From Cesiribacteraceae bacterium YIM B00369 (GTDB taxonomy: Bacteria > Bacteroidota > Bacteroidia > Cytophagales > Cyclobacteriaceae): a stretch of 64,000 nt of DNA. How positions within the stretch are numbered: position 1 is the stretch's first letter; each line of letters begins with the position of its first letter. The stretch spans positions 228,878 through 292,877 of the forward strand of contig JAFMYY010000004.1 of the NCBI GenBank assembly GCA_017948555.1, in the 5' to 3' direction. Shown piece by piece: positions 10,043 through 18,215 of the stretch. A program made the translations under genes and the position numbers. The notes beneath the pieces were generated by a model. The model did no database searches and was not told the origin of the DNA. It was given only the letters and a program-made list of their open reading frames with translations.

Positions 10043-10633
10043 TTACTGGTAAAAAGGACTAATCATCAGGTAAACTACCACACCGGTAACTGAAACATAC
10101 AACCATATCGGGTATGCCCACTTCACAATTCTTTTATGGTTAACCAGCTTACCACTTAAAGCGAAGAAAACAGCCAATAAAACAAACGGTAAAACAATAG
10201 CAGCTAATACAATATGGGTAAGCAAAATAAAATAATAGAACCCTGATGAAGAAGCTACTGCCAGCTTTTCAGAAGCATCAACAACCATATCCCCGTTTAC
10301 ATCGCCATATTTTACAGAGGTGGCTGAGGAGTGGTAAAGGACATAAGAAACAAGGAAAACTGCACCCAGGGCTACCGCTGCCAACATAGCCTTTTTGTGA
10401 AGCTCTGCTTTACCTTTGAGAATGAAGTAAAGTCCGGCCACCAGCAAAACACTGGTCAGGGAATTTATTATGGCATTAAGTTTGGGCAGGAACCGGACCA
10501 GTTCAGTTGAGAGGCTTATTTTATATGGCATAAACAATAAAACACCTACAAGAACAGGAACTACAACAGAAATAACTGTAATGGCCCGTAAAATTTGCTT
10601 ATCATTTTTTGGAAACGTTGCTAACTGACTCAT
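10043..10633 (-). CDS. DUF420 membrane protein, CtaM-like oxidase assembly factor
   Basis: A 196-aa protein with five predicted membrane helices (about 16-36, 55-73, 82-100, 133-155, 170-190). Its pattern, including Tyr100-His101 and the later LTHIVLA helix, matches DUF420, the family of Staphylococcus CtaM, which is needed to mature cytochrome oxidase. Residues 111-122 (DVNGDMVVDASE) sit in an extramembrane loop and have EF-hand spacing D-x-N-x-D-x3-D-x2-E, which could bind calcium; this is odd for the family. The ATG overlaps the SCO stop by 4 bp (ATGA), so the two genes are translationally coupled. The context supports a role in oxidase assembly. Confidence 0.85.
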   Translation of the reverse strand: MSQLATFPKNDKQILRAITVISVVVPVLVGVLLFMPYKISLSTELVRFLPKLNAIINSLTSVLLVAGLYFILKGKAELHKKAMLAAVALGAVFLVSYVLYHSSATSVKYGDVNGDMVVDASEKLAVASSSGFYYFILLTHIVLAAIVLPFVLLAVFFALSGKLVNHKRIVKWAYPIWLYVSVTGVVVYLMISPFYQ

Positions 10634-11298
10634 AATTCAAACTTTTCTTCCTGTAATAAAATTTTCATTTCAGTAACTAAGCGGTCAACATCTTCCCGGT
10701 CTGTGCCGGAATAATAACCACGAATCCTGCGCTGGCTATCCACAAGAACAAGCCGGTCACTATGCATATCCTCAACAGTCAAATTACCTTCTCCGGTGGC
10801 CGGAAGCACAAACCCGCACCGAAGCAATTCAAAAATCCGGTCTTTTCCTCCGGTAGCAAAATTCCATTGCATTTCATGAGCCCCTGCCATAACAGAATAC
10901 TGTGCCAGAACATCAGGCTGATCCACTTCAGGATCAAGTGTTACAGACAAAATCCTTACGTTCTGGTCATGGAAGAAATTACCCTGAACACGCAAAAGCT
11001 CTGAATTTACCTCCCTGCAGGTAGCAGGGCAATTGGTATAAAAGAAATTTACAACAGTGATATGATCATCAAAATAAGCTGCCGAAAGCGGCTGGCTTTT
11101 TTGATTGACCAAAGCAAAATCAGGAATATGATGCTGCCCTTCGGAGAACTGGCAATACTCAGATGACAGTTCAGCTGCATTCTGGTGATATACGGGTATA
11201 GAAAACTTATTTTCACCGAACATCCGCAAAAAGTAAATAATGCAAACCGGAAAAATAAGCATAAGTGTTAACCCTACAAACTGTTTAGCTCTTTTCAT
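10630..11298 (-). CDS. SCO family copper-delivery protein
   Basis: A membrane-anchored thioredoxin-fold protein of 222 aa. An N-terminal helix (about 8-25) anchors the domain outside the cytoplasm. The metal-binding set is Cys90 and Cys94 (NCPATC) with His179 (MHSDRL), matching SCO1/SenC/PrrC, which loads the CuA site of oxidase subunit II and handles its disulfide. It is the first gene of a unit SCO-DUF420-CxxC protein that follows the oxidase operon but is separated from it by a terminator. A TAACTTTG -7 element lies about 80 bp upstream. The length and motifs are normal for the family. Confidence 0.92.
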   Translation of the reverse strand: MKRAKQFVGLTLMLIFPVCIIYFLRMFGENKFSIPVYHQNAAELSSEYCQFSEGQHHIPDFALVNQKSQPLSAAYFDDHITVVNFFYTNCPATCREVNSELLRVQGNFFHDQNVRILSVTLDPEVDQPDVLAQYSVMAGAHEMQWNFATGGKDRIFELLRCGFVLPATGEGNLTVEDMHSDRLVLVDSQRRIRGYYSGTDREDVDRLVTEMKILLQEEKFEL

Positions 11299-11377
11299 AG
11301 AAAATATGGTAATCTTATATCAGCCATTACAGAAAAAAGAAAGGAAATTTGATTTGCTATTATAATTTTACCCTATG

Positions 11378-11404
11378 CAAAGTTAGTTCGTAAGGGTTTA
11401 TAAA
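11378..11404 (-). promoter_or_regulatory. candidate promoter of the SCO unit
   Basis: On the minus strand TAACTTTG (11385-11378) matches the Bacteroidota -7 consensus TAnnTTTG exactly. Only a weak -33 candidate, TTT instead of TTG, lies 16 bp further upstream. It falls between the oxidase terminator and the SCO start and would give a leader of roughly 70 nt. Confidence 0.45.
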
Positions 11405-11432
11405 CCTTGTGGCTCAACAGAAATGACAAAAA

Positions 11433-11458
11433 AAAAGACCGGAAAATTCCGGTCTTTT
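11433..11458 (-). terminator. Rho-independent terminator of the oxidase operon
   Basis: GACCGGA (11437-11443) pairs with TCCGGTC (11448-11454) around a 4-nt loop, extended by four A-T pairs. On the minus strand the stem is followed by a run of T (complement of 11427-11436). It lies about 27 bp after the subunit IV stop, so it closes the long act/cta transcript and insulates the SCO unit. Confidence 0.8.
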
Positions 11459-11484
11459 ACATTTTTTTTGAAAATCAAAATACT

Positions 11485-11817
11485 TTAATAGCGAGCCCCA
11501 TAAACTTCACCACCTTCTATCAGGAATGCAATAATCATCCAGATTACAAAAATGGTTGGGATCAATATCGACCATATCAAAGCTTTCATTTCGTGACGAA
11601 GGTGCATAAATTCTGCTACAATATAAAAGGCTTTAACAATGGTAAGCCCGATGAATATTGAAACAAGCAGTGTTCCCCTTGGCATAGTAAAAGCAAGAAG
11701 GAATTCGATGGCAGTAACAACCCCAAGGATAAGGGCCGTCATCCATATTTTTTTTATGTGTTCTTTATTAGCTGGTATAACCCCAGGTTCGTCGTGTGTA
11801 TCTTCGTGATGAGCCAT
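11485..11817 (-). CDS. cytochrome c oxidase subunit IV family protein
   Basis: A small 110-aa membrane protein with three predicted helices (about 25-48, 52-74, 82-103) and a polar, His/Asp/Glu-rich N-terminus. Its size, helix pattern and place at the end of an oxidase operon match the prokaryotic caa3-type subunit IV family (COX4_pro), an accessory structural subunit of heme-copper oxidases. It starts 21 bp after the subunit III stop and is followed by a terminator. Single-subunit identity is inferred from pattern plus context; no catalytic residues are expected. Confidence 0.85.
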   Translation of the reverse strand: MAHHEDTHDEPGVIPANKEHIKKIWMTALILGVVTAIEFLLAFTMPRGTLLVSIFIGLTIVKAFYIVAEFMHLRHEMKALIWSILIPTIFVIWMIIAFLIEGGEVYGARY

Positions 11818-11838
11818 TATAGTAATGTTTTAATTTTA

Positions 11839-12582
11839 TTAAACCAGGTAAAAGAAGGTAAAAACAAATACCCAAACAAGGTCTACAAAGTGCCAGTACA
11901 AACCTACTTTTTCAACCATTTCGTAATGCCCGCGGCGGTGGTAAGTACCTACAGCAGTATGATAAAATATAATCATCAACAGAATAACACCGCTTAGTAC
12001 GTGGGTACCATGAAAACCGGTAATAAAGAAAAACAAATCGGCAAACAGCTGAGGCCCGTATTCATTCACGGCAAGATTAGCACCATGTATAACTGTACCA
12101 TCGGCAAGGGTAAGCCCATTTTCAGTACCATGGATAAAGTGAGACCATTCCCATGCCTGGCAACCAAGGAAGGTGGCTCCGCCTACAATTGTCCAGAGAA
12201 GATATTTGGTTACAGCTGCGCGGTCCATTCTATGACCTGCCTCCACTGCAAGAACCATTGTTACACTACTCATGATCAGGATAAAGGTCATTATACCTAC
12301 AAACACCAGCGGTGCGTGCACATGCAGGAAAGGTACGGCATCAAATACCATTTCAGGTACCGGCCATACACTTTGTGAAGGTGCATAATCTTCCAGACTA
12401 CCCTGGAAGGCAGGATTACTAAACCGGATATATCCATACCCAATAAGGAATGCTGAAAAAGTGAAAGCATCTGAAAGAAGGAAAAACCACATCATCAGCT
12501 TTCCGTAACTCGCCTTAAAAGGCGATTGTCCACCATCCCAAATACTTCGTTTCGGATTTTTTAAGGAAACCTCCGTTGCCAT
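11839..12582 (-). CDS. cytochrome c oxidase subunit III (second copy)
   Basis: Heme-copper oxidase subunit III of 247 aa with about six to seven membrane helices. The C-terminal block GFHGTHVLSGV, then VEKVGLYWHFVDLVWVFVF, is diagnostic of the family, which stabilises subunit I and its proton-uptake path. It follows another, shorter subunit III gene by 41 bp; paired subunit III genes are usual in Bacteroidota oxidase operons. The two copies are clearly different in sequence, so this is not a recent duplication. A long loop around residues 150-175 is present in this copy only. Confidence 0.93.
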   Translation of the reverse strand: MATEVSLKNPKRSIWDGGQSPFKASYGKLMMWFFLLSDAFTFSAFLIGYGYIRFSNPAFQGSLEDYAPSQSVWPVPEMVFDAVPFLHVHAPLVFVGIMTFILIMSSVTMVLAVEAGHRMDRAAVTKYLLWTIVGGATFLGCQAWEWSHFIHGTENGLTLADGTVIHGANLAVNEYGPQLFADLFFFITGFHGTHVLSGVILLMIIFYHTAVGTYHRRGHYEMVEKVGLYWHFVDLVWVFVFTFFYLV

Positions 12583-12623
12583 AATTAAAGTTTAATACAA
12601 GTTGATACGATTATACAAGGTAA

Positions 12624-13226
12624 TTAGTTGAATTGCAAAAAGAAGAACAAATAAAGCCAAAGCCCGTCAAGGAAATGCCAGAAGGTGGCGCACATTTCCA
12701 TAGAAGCCATGTTTCTGGAATGCACTTTATACCTGAAGGCCTTTACCAGAACAACCAGAAGGAAAATAAGACCTGCCGTAATATGGAGTCCATGCATAAA
12801 CGGTAATACATAGGTAAAAGAATCAATTACTGTGCCTCCCACAAATTCCACTTCATTAGCTTTTAAGCTGTCAAAGCCCTGAAACTGCAGCACGAGAAAT
12901 ATAACGCCTAATATGAAAGTTGCCGCAGTAAATGCTTTAACCTGTCCTATATTATCCTTTTTTCCTGAGCGATAAGCCAGATGCATGCTGATACTGCTCA
13001 AAACCAGTAAAACAGTGGATACCGTAAATACCCCCGGTAATTCCACAGCCATTCCTGCACCATCAGCCTGAGCAACGATAAACGTACTTGTCCACCCGGC
13101 AAACATCATAACTGTGGTTACAATAAATAACCATACAATGAATTTTTGCGGGTGCATGGAAAGAGGGGCCTGAGCCTGCTCTGCTTGCGTTAAATTAAGA
13201 TTATTTTCCATAGCCATTTCCAACAT
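12624..13226 (-). CDS. cytochrome c oxidase subunit III (first copy)
   Basis: Subunit III family protein of 200 aa with five membrane helices (about 28-50, 65-85, 98-115, 138-165, 175-198). The ending MCATFWHFLDGLWLYLFFFL is the family's C-terminal signature (WHFxDxxW). The first ATG overlaps the heme O synthase stop by one base (TAATG), consistent with translational coupling. Two further in-frame ATGs (at 13217 and 13211) are possible starts, the last giving MENN. It is shorter than the neighbouring copy, lacking the extended loop. It is part of the act/cta transcript. Confidence 0.92.
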   Translation of the reverse strand: MLEMAMENNLNLTQAEQAQAPLSMHPQKFIVWLFIVTTVMMFAGWTSTFIVAQADGAGMAVELPGVFTVSTVLLVLSSISMHLAYRSGKKDNIGQVKAFTAATFILGVIFLVLQFQGFDSLKANEVEFVGGTVIDSFTYVLPFMHGLHITAGLIFLLVVLVKAFRYKVHSRNMASMEMCATFWHFLDGLWLYLFFFLQFN

Positions 13227-14125
13227 TAAATTTTATCCAACAAAAAGGCAATCTGTACAACCGGAAGATACAAAAAGGAACCAAACATAATTTTCAAAGC
13301 TGCTTTCCTGCCCGGGTCACGCATAAGCTGAAAAGTTTGCGCAAGAAACAGAACACCACAAACTGTAACCACAATAGCTGAATCGAATCCTGTTATACCA
13401 AACTTAGCAGGTAATAAGCCCAGTGGAATCAGGAAAAGTGTATAGGTCATTATTTGTACGGCCGTATTAAAATTCTTTTCGCCACCCAGCGGAAGCATTT
13501 TGAATCCGGCTTTTTTATAATCTTCATCAGCAACCCAGGCAATTGCCCAGAAATGAGGAAACTGCCATATAAACTGAATTCCAAATATTATCAGGGCTTC
13601 AGCTGAAATAACCCCTGTAGCTGCGGTCCAACCTAAAAGCGGAGGAAGTGCTCCGGGGATAGCCCCCACTAAAACAGCAAGAGGTCCTACCCTTTTCATG
13701 GGTGTATATACAAAACTATACAACACCATAGAAATAACAGATAGCAGGGTAGTAAGCAAATTGGTATAAAGCAGAAGTAATCCTAAACCGGTTACACCAA
13801 TTAATGCAGCAAATGCATATGCTTCTGAAACACTAAGCCTGCCCGTTGGCAACGGACGGTTTTTAGTTCTTTCCATCAGCCTGTCATAATCCTTCTCAGC
13901 TATCTGGTTAAGCGTAATGGAAGCTCCGCTCACAAGGAAACCCCCAATGCTCAAAACAGTTAAAGTAAACCAGTCAATTGGTCCTTTAGATGCCAGTACA
14001 AATCCGAAAGATGAAGAAAAAGCTACCAGAAATGAAAGCCTGAATTTAACAAGTTCACTAAAGGCTTTCGCTTTTTCTGCAAGGTAACTTCCTGTTCCTA
14101 TCTCCCCACTTCCTGCAATAAACAT
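13226..14125 (-). CDS. ctaB: protoheme IX farnesyltransferase (heme O synthase)
   Basis: UbiA-superfamily enzyme of 299 aa that adds a farnesyl group to heme b to give heme O, the precursor of heme A. Two Asp-rich prenyl-diphosphate/Mg motifs are visible: NQIAEKDYDRLMERTKNRPL (about residues 83-102) and the later DEDYKKAGFKMLP. Eight to nine membrane helices follow the usual CtaB/CyoE layout. The first ATG overlaps the heme A synthase gene by 28 bp; a slightly later start is possible, but no better ATG lies before the first helix. Its neighbour provides the next step in heme A synthesis. Confidence 0.95.
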   Translation of the reverse strand: MFIAGSGEIGTGSYLAEKAKAFSELVKFRLSFLVAFSSSFGFVLASKGPIDWFTLTVLSIGGFLVSGASITLNQIAEKDYDRLMERTKNRPLPTGRLSVSEAYAFAALIGVTGLGLLLLYTNLLTTLLSVISMVLYSFVYTPMKRVGPLAVLVGAIPGALPPLLGWTAATGVISAEALIIFGIQFIWQFPHFWAIAWVADEDYKKAGFKMLPLGGEKNFNTAVQIMTYTLFLIPLGLLPAKFGITGFDSAIVVTVCGVLFLAQTFQLMRDPGRKAALKIMFGSFLYLPVVQIAFLLDKI

Positions 14126-15210
14126 GCTTCTGAATTTAATAAGTTTCTATTTCGATTAATACTACTTCTAACAAGTAATACCAGGTAAAACTGGATTCCG
14201 AACAGCACTGTGCCAAATAACAAATGTAACGGTTGCATAAATGCAGGTATGGCAAAGTAGGCCATTATCACACCACTAAGGATTTCCAGCCCTACAACCG
14301 CAAGTAATATTGCTGACCAGTTAACCAATTGCGAACCAGATGCCCCAAATTTACGAACTATATAAAACAATAGCAGATGTAAAATGAAAATTAACAGGGA
14401 AAAGGACCTGTGAATGTAAAAAGAAATCCCGGATTCCTGAATCCAGACCTCTCTGTTCATATACCCATGTGTTATTGCTGCCTCGTCAATCCCTTCCCTT
14501 ACCTGCGTACCAAGTACAATTTGTAGAACTGAAAAAGAAAGTAACACCACCAATAACAGATTAAGCTGCTTCCCTGCCTTCTCAGGTATTTCTGATTCAG
14601 CACTCCCACTGGCTCTGTAGGCTCCCCAAATAAGTAAAGCCACAATTACCAGTGCAGGCAACATATGCACTGTAACCATCCAGGGCAACAAATTGGTAGA
14701 TACAACAATGGATCCTAACCAACCCTGAAAAACAACAAGTAAAAGAGCTGCAAGAGAGGCCCAAAAAACACCAGGTAATTTTTTGCGGATTTTAACAGAC
14801 ATGAAAAAGGTTGCAATAATTAAAAAACCAATGCATACCCCCACGAGTCTGTTTACATATTCAATCCAGGTTTTTACTGGGTTAAAATCTGCTTCCTGTA
14901 AAATGGACTCATCTTCCCGCAATTCCTTTGCTAATGAGGAAGCACCAAAAACTTCCAGCATATCAGCAAACCTCTGGTTCTTCTGATCCCGCTTCCGGGA
15001 ATAAATTTCTTTGTAATCAGAAGGGAGCTGGCCGGCCGATGTAGGCGGAACCCAGCTCCCAAAACATTTTGGCCAGTCAGGACAACCCATTCCGGAACCG
15101 GAACTCCGCACGATTCCCCCGACTAAAATCAACAGGTAAACTGCTGCAATGGTAATTACAGCAAGTTTACCATATTGATGTTTTTGCTTATTAATGTTTT
15201 GTTTCGTCAT
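14098..15210 (-). CDS. ctaA: heme A synthase, COX15/CtaA family
   Basis: Membrane mono-oxygenase of 370 aa that oxidises the C8 methyl of heme O to give heme A. It has eight predicted helices. The N-terminal VGGIVRSSGSGMGCPDWPKC motif is diagnostic of COX15/CtaA, and histidines that ligate hemes occur in VTVHMLPA, FYIHRSFSL and MQPLHLLFG. The loop after helix 1 (about residues 50-120) is longer than in Bacillus CtaA, as in COX15-type proteins. The start overlaps the 3' end of the subunit I gene by 20 bp, and the 3' end overlaps ctaB by 28 bp, so the genes are tightly packed. Confidence 0.94.
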   Translation of the reverse strand: MTKQNINKQKHQYGKLAVITIAAVYLLILVGGIVRSSGSGMGCPDWPKCFGSWVPPTSAGQLPSDYKEIYSRKRDQKNQRFADMLEVFGASSLAKELREDESILQEADFNPVKTWIEYVNRLVGVCIGFLIIATFFMSVKIRKKLPGVFWASLAALLLVVFQGWLGSIVVSTNLLPWMVTVHMLPALVIVALLIWGAYRASGSAESEIPEKAGKQLNLLLVVLLSFSVLQIVLGTQVREGIDEAAITHGYMNREVWIQESGISFYIHRSFSLLIFILHLLLFYIVRKFGASGSQLVNWSAILLAVVGLEILSGVIMAYFAIPAFMQPLHLLFGTVLFGIQFYLVLLVRSSINRNRNLLNSEACLLQEVGR

Positions 15211-17077
15211 CCACGATTATAGAATCATCATCTTTCTCCCTGTCAATCATTTCATTCTCATGAGGCAGATTGGATTCCGGTGTCATAGCATAAGGAATAT
15301 TCTGTGGAATATAATCCTCGCGGGCACCTGGCTTACTGTAGTCATAAGGCCAGCGGTAAACAGTAGGGATTTCGCCCGGCCAGTTACCATGACCTGGTTC
15401 AACAGGTGTAGTCCATTCGAGTGTATTGGATTTCCATGGGTTTGCAGAAGCCCTGCGACCAAGGAACATACTATAGAAGAAGTTGAATATAAATATTGCC
15501 TGCGCTGAGAAGGTTAGAATAGCGGCAACAGTTACGAACATATTCAAATCAGTAAATCCACTGAAGGCATCGAAATTGGTAAATGAATAATACCTTCTCG
15601 GGAAACCGGCTATACCAATGTAGTGAAGCGGGAAGAACACCAGATAAACACCGATAAAGGTGGCCCAGAAGTGGGCATAACCAAGCTTCTCATCCATCAT
15701 TCGGCCGAACATTTTCGGGAACCAATGGTAAATACCTGCCATCATTCCAAAGAATGCCGCACTACCCATTACGAGGTGAAAGTGAGCAATTACGAAGTAA
15801 GTATCGTGTAACTGAACGTCAATGGCCGCATTACCAAGGTGAATACCCGTTAAACCACCGGAGATGAATACAGATACGAAACCAATGGAGAAAAGCATAC
15901 CTGTAGTAAAGATAAGGTTACCACGCCACAGGGTTGTAAGGTAGTTAAATACCTTAACCGCCGACGGAACCGCAATAATAAGGGTCAGGAACATAAATAC
16001 TGACCCAAGGAAAGGGTTCATACCTGACACAAACATATGGTGGGCCCATACCACGAATGAAAGAACCGAAATACCTAAGAGGGAGCCGATCATAGCTCTG
16101 TATCCGAAAATAGGCTTTCTTGCATTAGTGGCCATTACTTCTGATACAATACCAAAAGAAGGCAGAATTACGATATATACTTCAGGGTGACCAAGGAACC
16201 AGAATAAGTGCTGGAACAACAGCGGGCTTCCACCCACATGAGGTAAAGCTTCTCCTGCAATATAAATATCAGAAAGGAAGAAGGATGTACCGAAACTCCG
16301 GTCAAAGATCAGTAATAAGGCAGCTGATAGTAACACAGGGAAAGCAAGCAAACCAAGTATGGCTGTTAATAAAAGCGCCCATACTGTTAATGGCATTTTG
16401 GAAAATGACATTCCCCTGGTACGAAGGTTTATAATGGTGGAAATATAGTTAATACCACCTAATAACTGTGAAGCAATGAATATAGCCATTGAAATCAGCC
16501 ACAGCGTCATACCCAGCTTAGAACCGGACATAGCCTGAGGCAGGGCACTCAATGGAGGGTAAGATGTCCAGCCACCTGCAGCAGGACCAGTCTGAATAAA
16601 TAAACTAAAGAACATGACAACGCTGGCTAAGAAGAAAAACCAGAACGACAGCATATTCATAAAACCAGAGGCCATATCGCGTGCTCCGATTTGTAAAGGA
16701 ATAAGGTAATTCGCAAAGGTTCCGCTTAGTCCTGCTGTTAGCACAAAGAACACCATAATGGTTCCGTGCATTGTTACCATTGCCAGGTAGAACTCCGAAT
16801 CAAGGCTGCCGGTGCTGGATATCCAGTCTCCTAAAAGCCAGCGTAAAGGAGCAAAGTTCATGTCCTGGAAACCTAACTGCAAACGGAAAAGAATTGAAAG
16901 CCCTCCTCCTATTATTGCCCAGAAGATACCGGAAACAAGAAACTGCTTTCCGATCATTTTATGATCAGTAGTAAAAATGTATTTACTGATGAAGGACTGA
17001 TGGTGCGCATGATCATCATGAGCATGTGCATCAGAATGCCCTCCAGTATGTGTTTTCTCTACATTAATGGTCGCCAT
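15191..17077 (-). CDS. ctaD: cytochrome c oxidase subunit I
   Basis: Catalytic subunit of an A-type heme-copper oxidase (628 aa, 12 or more membrane helices), which reduces oxygen and pumps protons. The helix VI motif FLGHPEVYIV carries the Glu of A1-type enzymes and the Cu-B His with the cross-linked Tyr. HHMFVSG gives the next Cu-B histidines, and HDTYFVIAHFHLVMG holds the heme a and a3 ligands. The N-terminus is unusually rich in histidine (HTGGHSDAHAHDDHAHH at about 10-26). Subunit II lies 23 bp upstream. The length is somewhat more than the 530-560 aa of many homologues because of terminal extensions. Confidence 0.97.
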   Translation of the reverse strand: MATINVEKTHTGGHSDAHAHDDHAHHQSFISKYIFTTDHKMIGKQFLVSGIFWAIIGGGLSILFRLQLGFQDMNFAPLRWLLGDWISSTGSLDSEFYLAMVTMHGTIMVFFVLTAGLSGTFANYLIPLQIGARDMASGFMNMLSFWFFFLASVVMFFSLFIQTGPAAGGWTSYPPLSALPQAMSGSKLGMTLWLISMAIFIASQLLGGINYISTIINLRTRGMSFSKMPLTVWALLLTAILGLLAFPVLLSAALLLIFDRSFGTSFFLSDIYIAGEALPHVGGSPLLFQHLFWFLGHPEVYIVILPSFGIVSEVMATNARKPIFGYRAMIGSLLGISVLSFVVWAHHMFVSGMNPFLGSVFMFLTLIIAVPSAVKVFNYLTTLWRGNLIFTTGMLFSIGFVSVFISGGLTGIHLGNAAIDVQLHDTYFVIAHFHLVMGSAAFFGMMAGIYHWFPKMFGRMMDEKLGYAHFWATFIGVYLVFFPLHYIGIAGFPRRYYSFTNFDAFSGFTDLNMFVTVAAILTFSAQAIFIFNFFYSMFLGRRASANPWKSNTLEWTTPVEPGHGNWPGEIPTVYRWPYDYSKPGAREDYIPQNIPYAMTPESNLPHENEMIDREKDDDSIIVDDETKH

Positions 17078-17100
17078 ATCTTAAAATTTTGCTCTGTTGC

Positions 17101-18180
17101 TTAATTCTGACTTAATTCTACACTCTTTGCTTCCTTCACGTCAGTTTCCATTCCTGATTTTATTTTTGCCAGCTCACGCAGTTCTGCCGGTACAAATGAA
17201 AGATATTCAGGATTTGTTTTCAGGAAAGTTTGCTCTTTTTGTTCTGCAAACCATTTTGCATATTCTTCAGGCTCTAAAACAACTACAGTAAGCCTCATAG
17301 AAAAGTGGCCGCGACCACATACCTCTGCACAGGCCAGTTCATAGTTAAAATCAGGATTTTTAAGTTCTTCCCTCATTTCCGCAGTAGTCTTTGTTGGAAT
17401 AAACCACATCCTGGTAGGCATTCCGGGCATTGCATCCATTTTCTGACGGAAGTGTGGAAGGTAAACACTGTGAAGCACATCCCTTGCCCTGATTTTTATT
17501 TCAACAGGACGTCCTTTTGGCAAAGTAATTTCCCTTGGCATAAAATCATCAAAGGCATTTGCATCTGCAAAGTCAATTCCCATCAGGTTAGTAGGATCAA
17601 CTAATTTGTAGTTGAAGGCGCCTAATTGTCCGTCTTCACCGGCATACCTGAAAGCCCAGGCAAACTGATAGCCCAAAAGTTCAATTACCTCTGCATCTTC
17701 CGGAGCCGCGTCTGTAATTTTATTCCATACCTTAAATCCGCCAAAAACCAGTATGGTCAATACAATGGCAGGAATAATAGTCCAGATAACTTCCAGTTTA
17801 GTGTTATCGGGATAAAAGGTAGCTACCTGTCCTTTTTTATACTGATATTTAAAAGAGAAAACAAACAGTAAAATCTGAGTCAGGATAAATACAGAAACCG
17901 TAATCCAGGTTGTAGCCCAGAAAATTGATTCATAATCATCTGCGTGTTCCGAAGCAAATGGCAACTGATAACTTTCATACGCTGAAAAAGAGTAATAAAA
18001 GAACCATCCGCCAAAAACAACAAGAAACACAAGGAAAAGGATTGCATTGACCTTATTACTCTTCGACACCCTCACCTTGTCGGTACCTCTTGCAACGTTA
18101 ACAAGAGAGTAAATCCGGAAGATAAGCAGGAGAACGGCAATAAGAACAACAGCACCTAAAGCTAATAATATACCAAACAT
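17101..18180 (-). CDS. ctaC: cytochrome c oxidase subunit II
   Basis: Subunit II of 359 aa, which carries the CuA centre receiving electrons from cytochrome c. It has an N-terminal helix (about 4-24), two further helices (about 48-68 and 90-110), then the cupredoxin domain. The CuA ligands are visible: the His in DVLHSVYLPHFR and CAEVCGRGHFSM with Cys284, Cys288, His292 and Met295. No cytochrome c domain is fused to the C-terminus, so a separate carrier, perhaps ActE or the ActA mono-heme domain, must deliver electrons. It lies 35 bp after actF, with no terminator between. Confidence 0.96.
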   Translation of the reverse strand: MFGILLALGAVVLIAVLLLIFRIYSLVNVARGTDKVRVSKSNKVNAILFLVFLVVFGGWFFYYSFSAYESYQLPFASEHADDYESIFWATTWITVSVFILTQILLFVFSFKYQYKKGQVATFYPDNTKLEVIWTIIPAIVLTILVFGGFKVWNKITDAAPEDAEVIELLGYQFAWAFRYAGEDGQLGAFNYKLVDPTNLMGIDFADANAFDDFMPREITLPKGRPVEIKIRARDVLHSVYLPHFRQKMDAMPGMPTRMWFIPTKTTAEMREELKNPDFNYELACAEVCGRGHFSMRLTVVVLEPEEYAKWFAEQKEQTFLKTNPEYLSFVPAELRELAKIKSGMETDVKEAKSVELSQN

Positions 18181-18215
18181 GCCTTTATAGAATTAGTGTT
18201 AAAACCTGAACTAAA

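Noticed and set aside
12001..12378. A 125-codon plus-strand frame opposite the second subunit III gene
   Set aside because: It is rich in His, Cys and Lys with no domain, lies inside a gene with a clear family signature, and has no promoter of its own.
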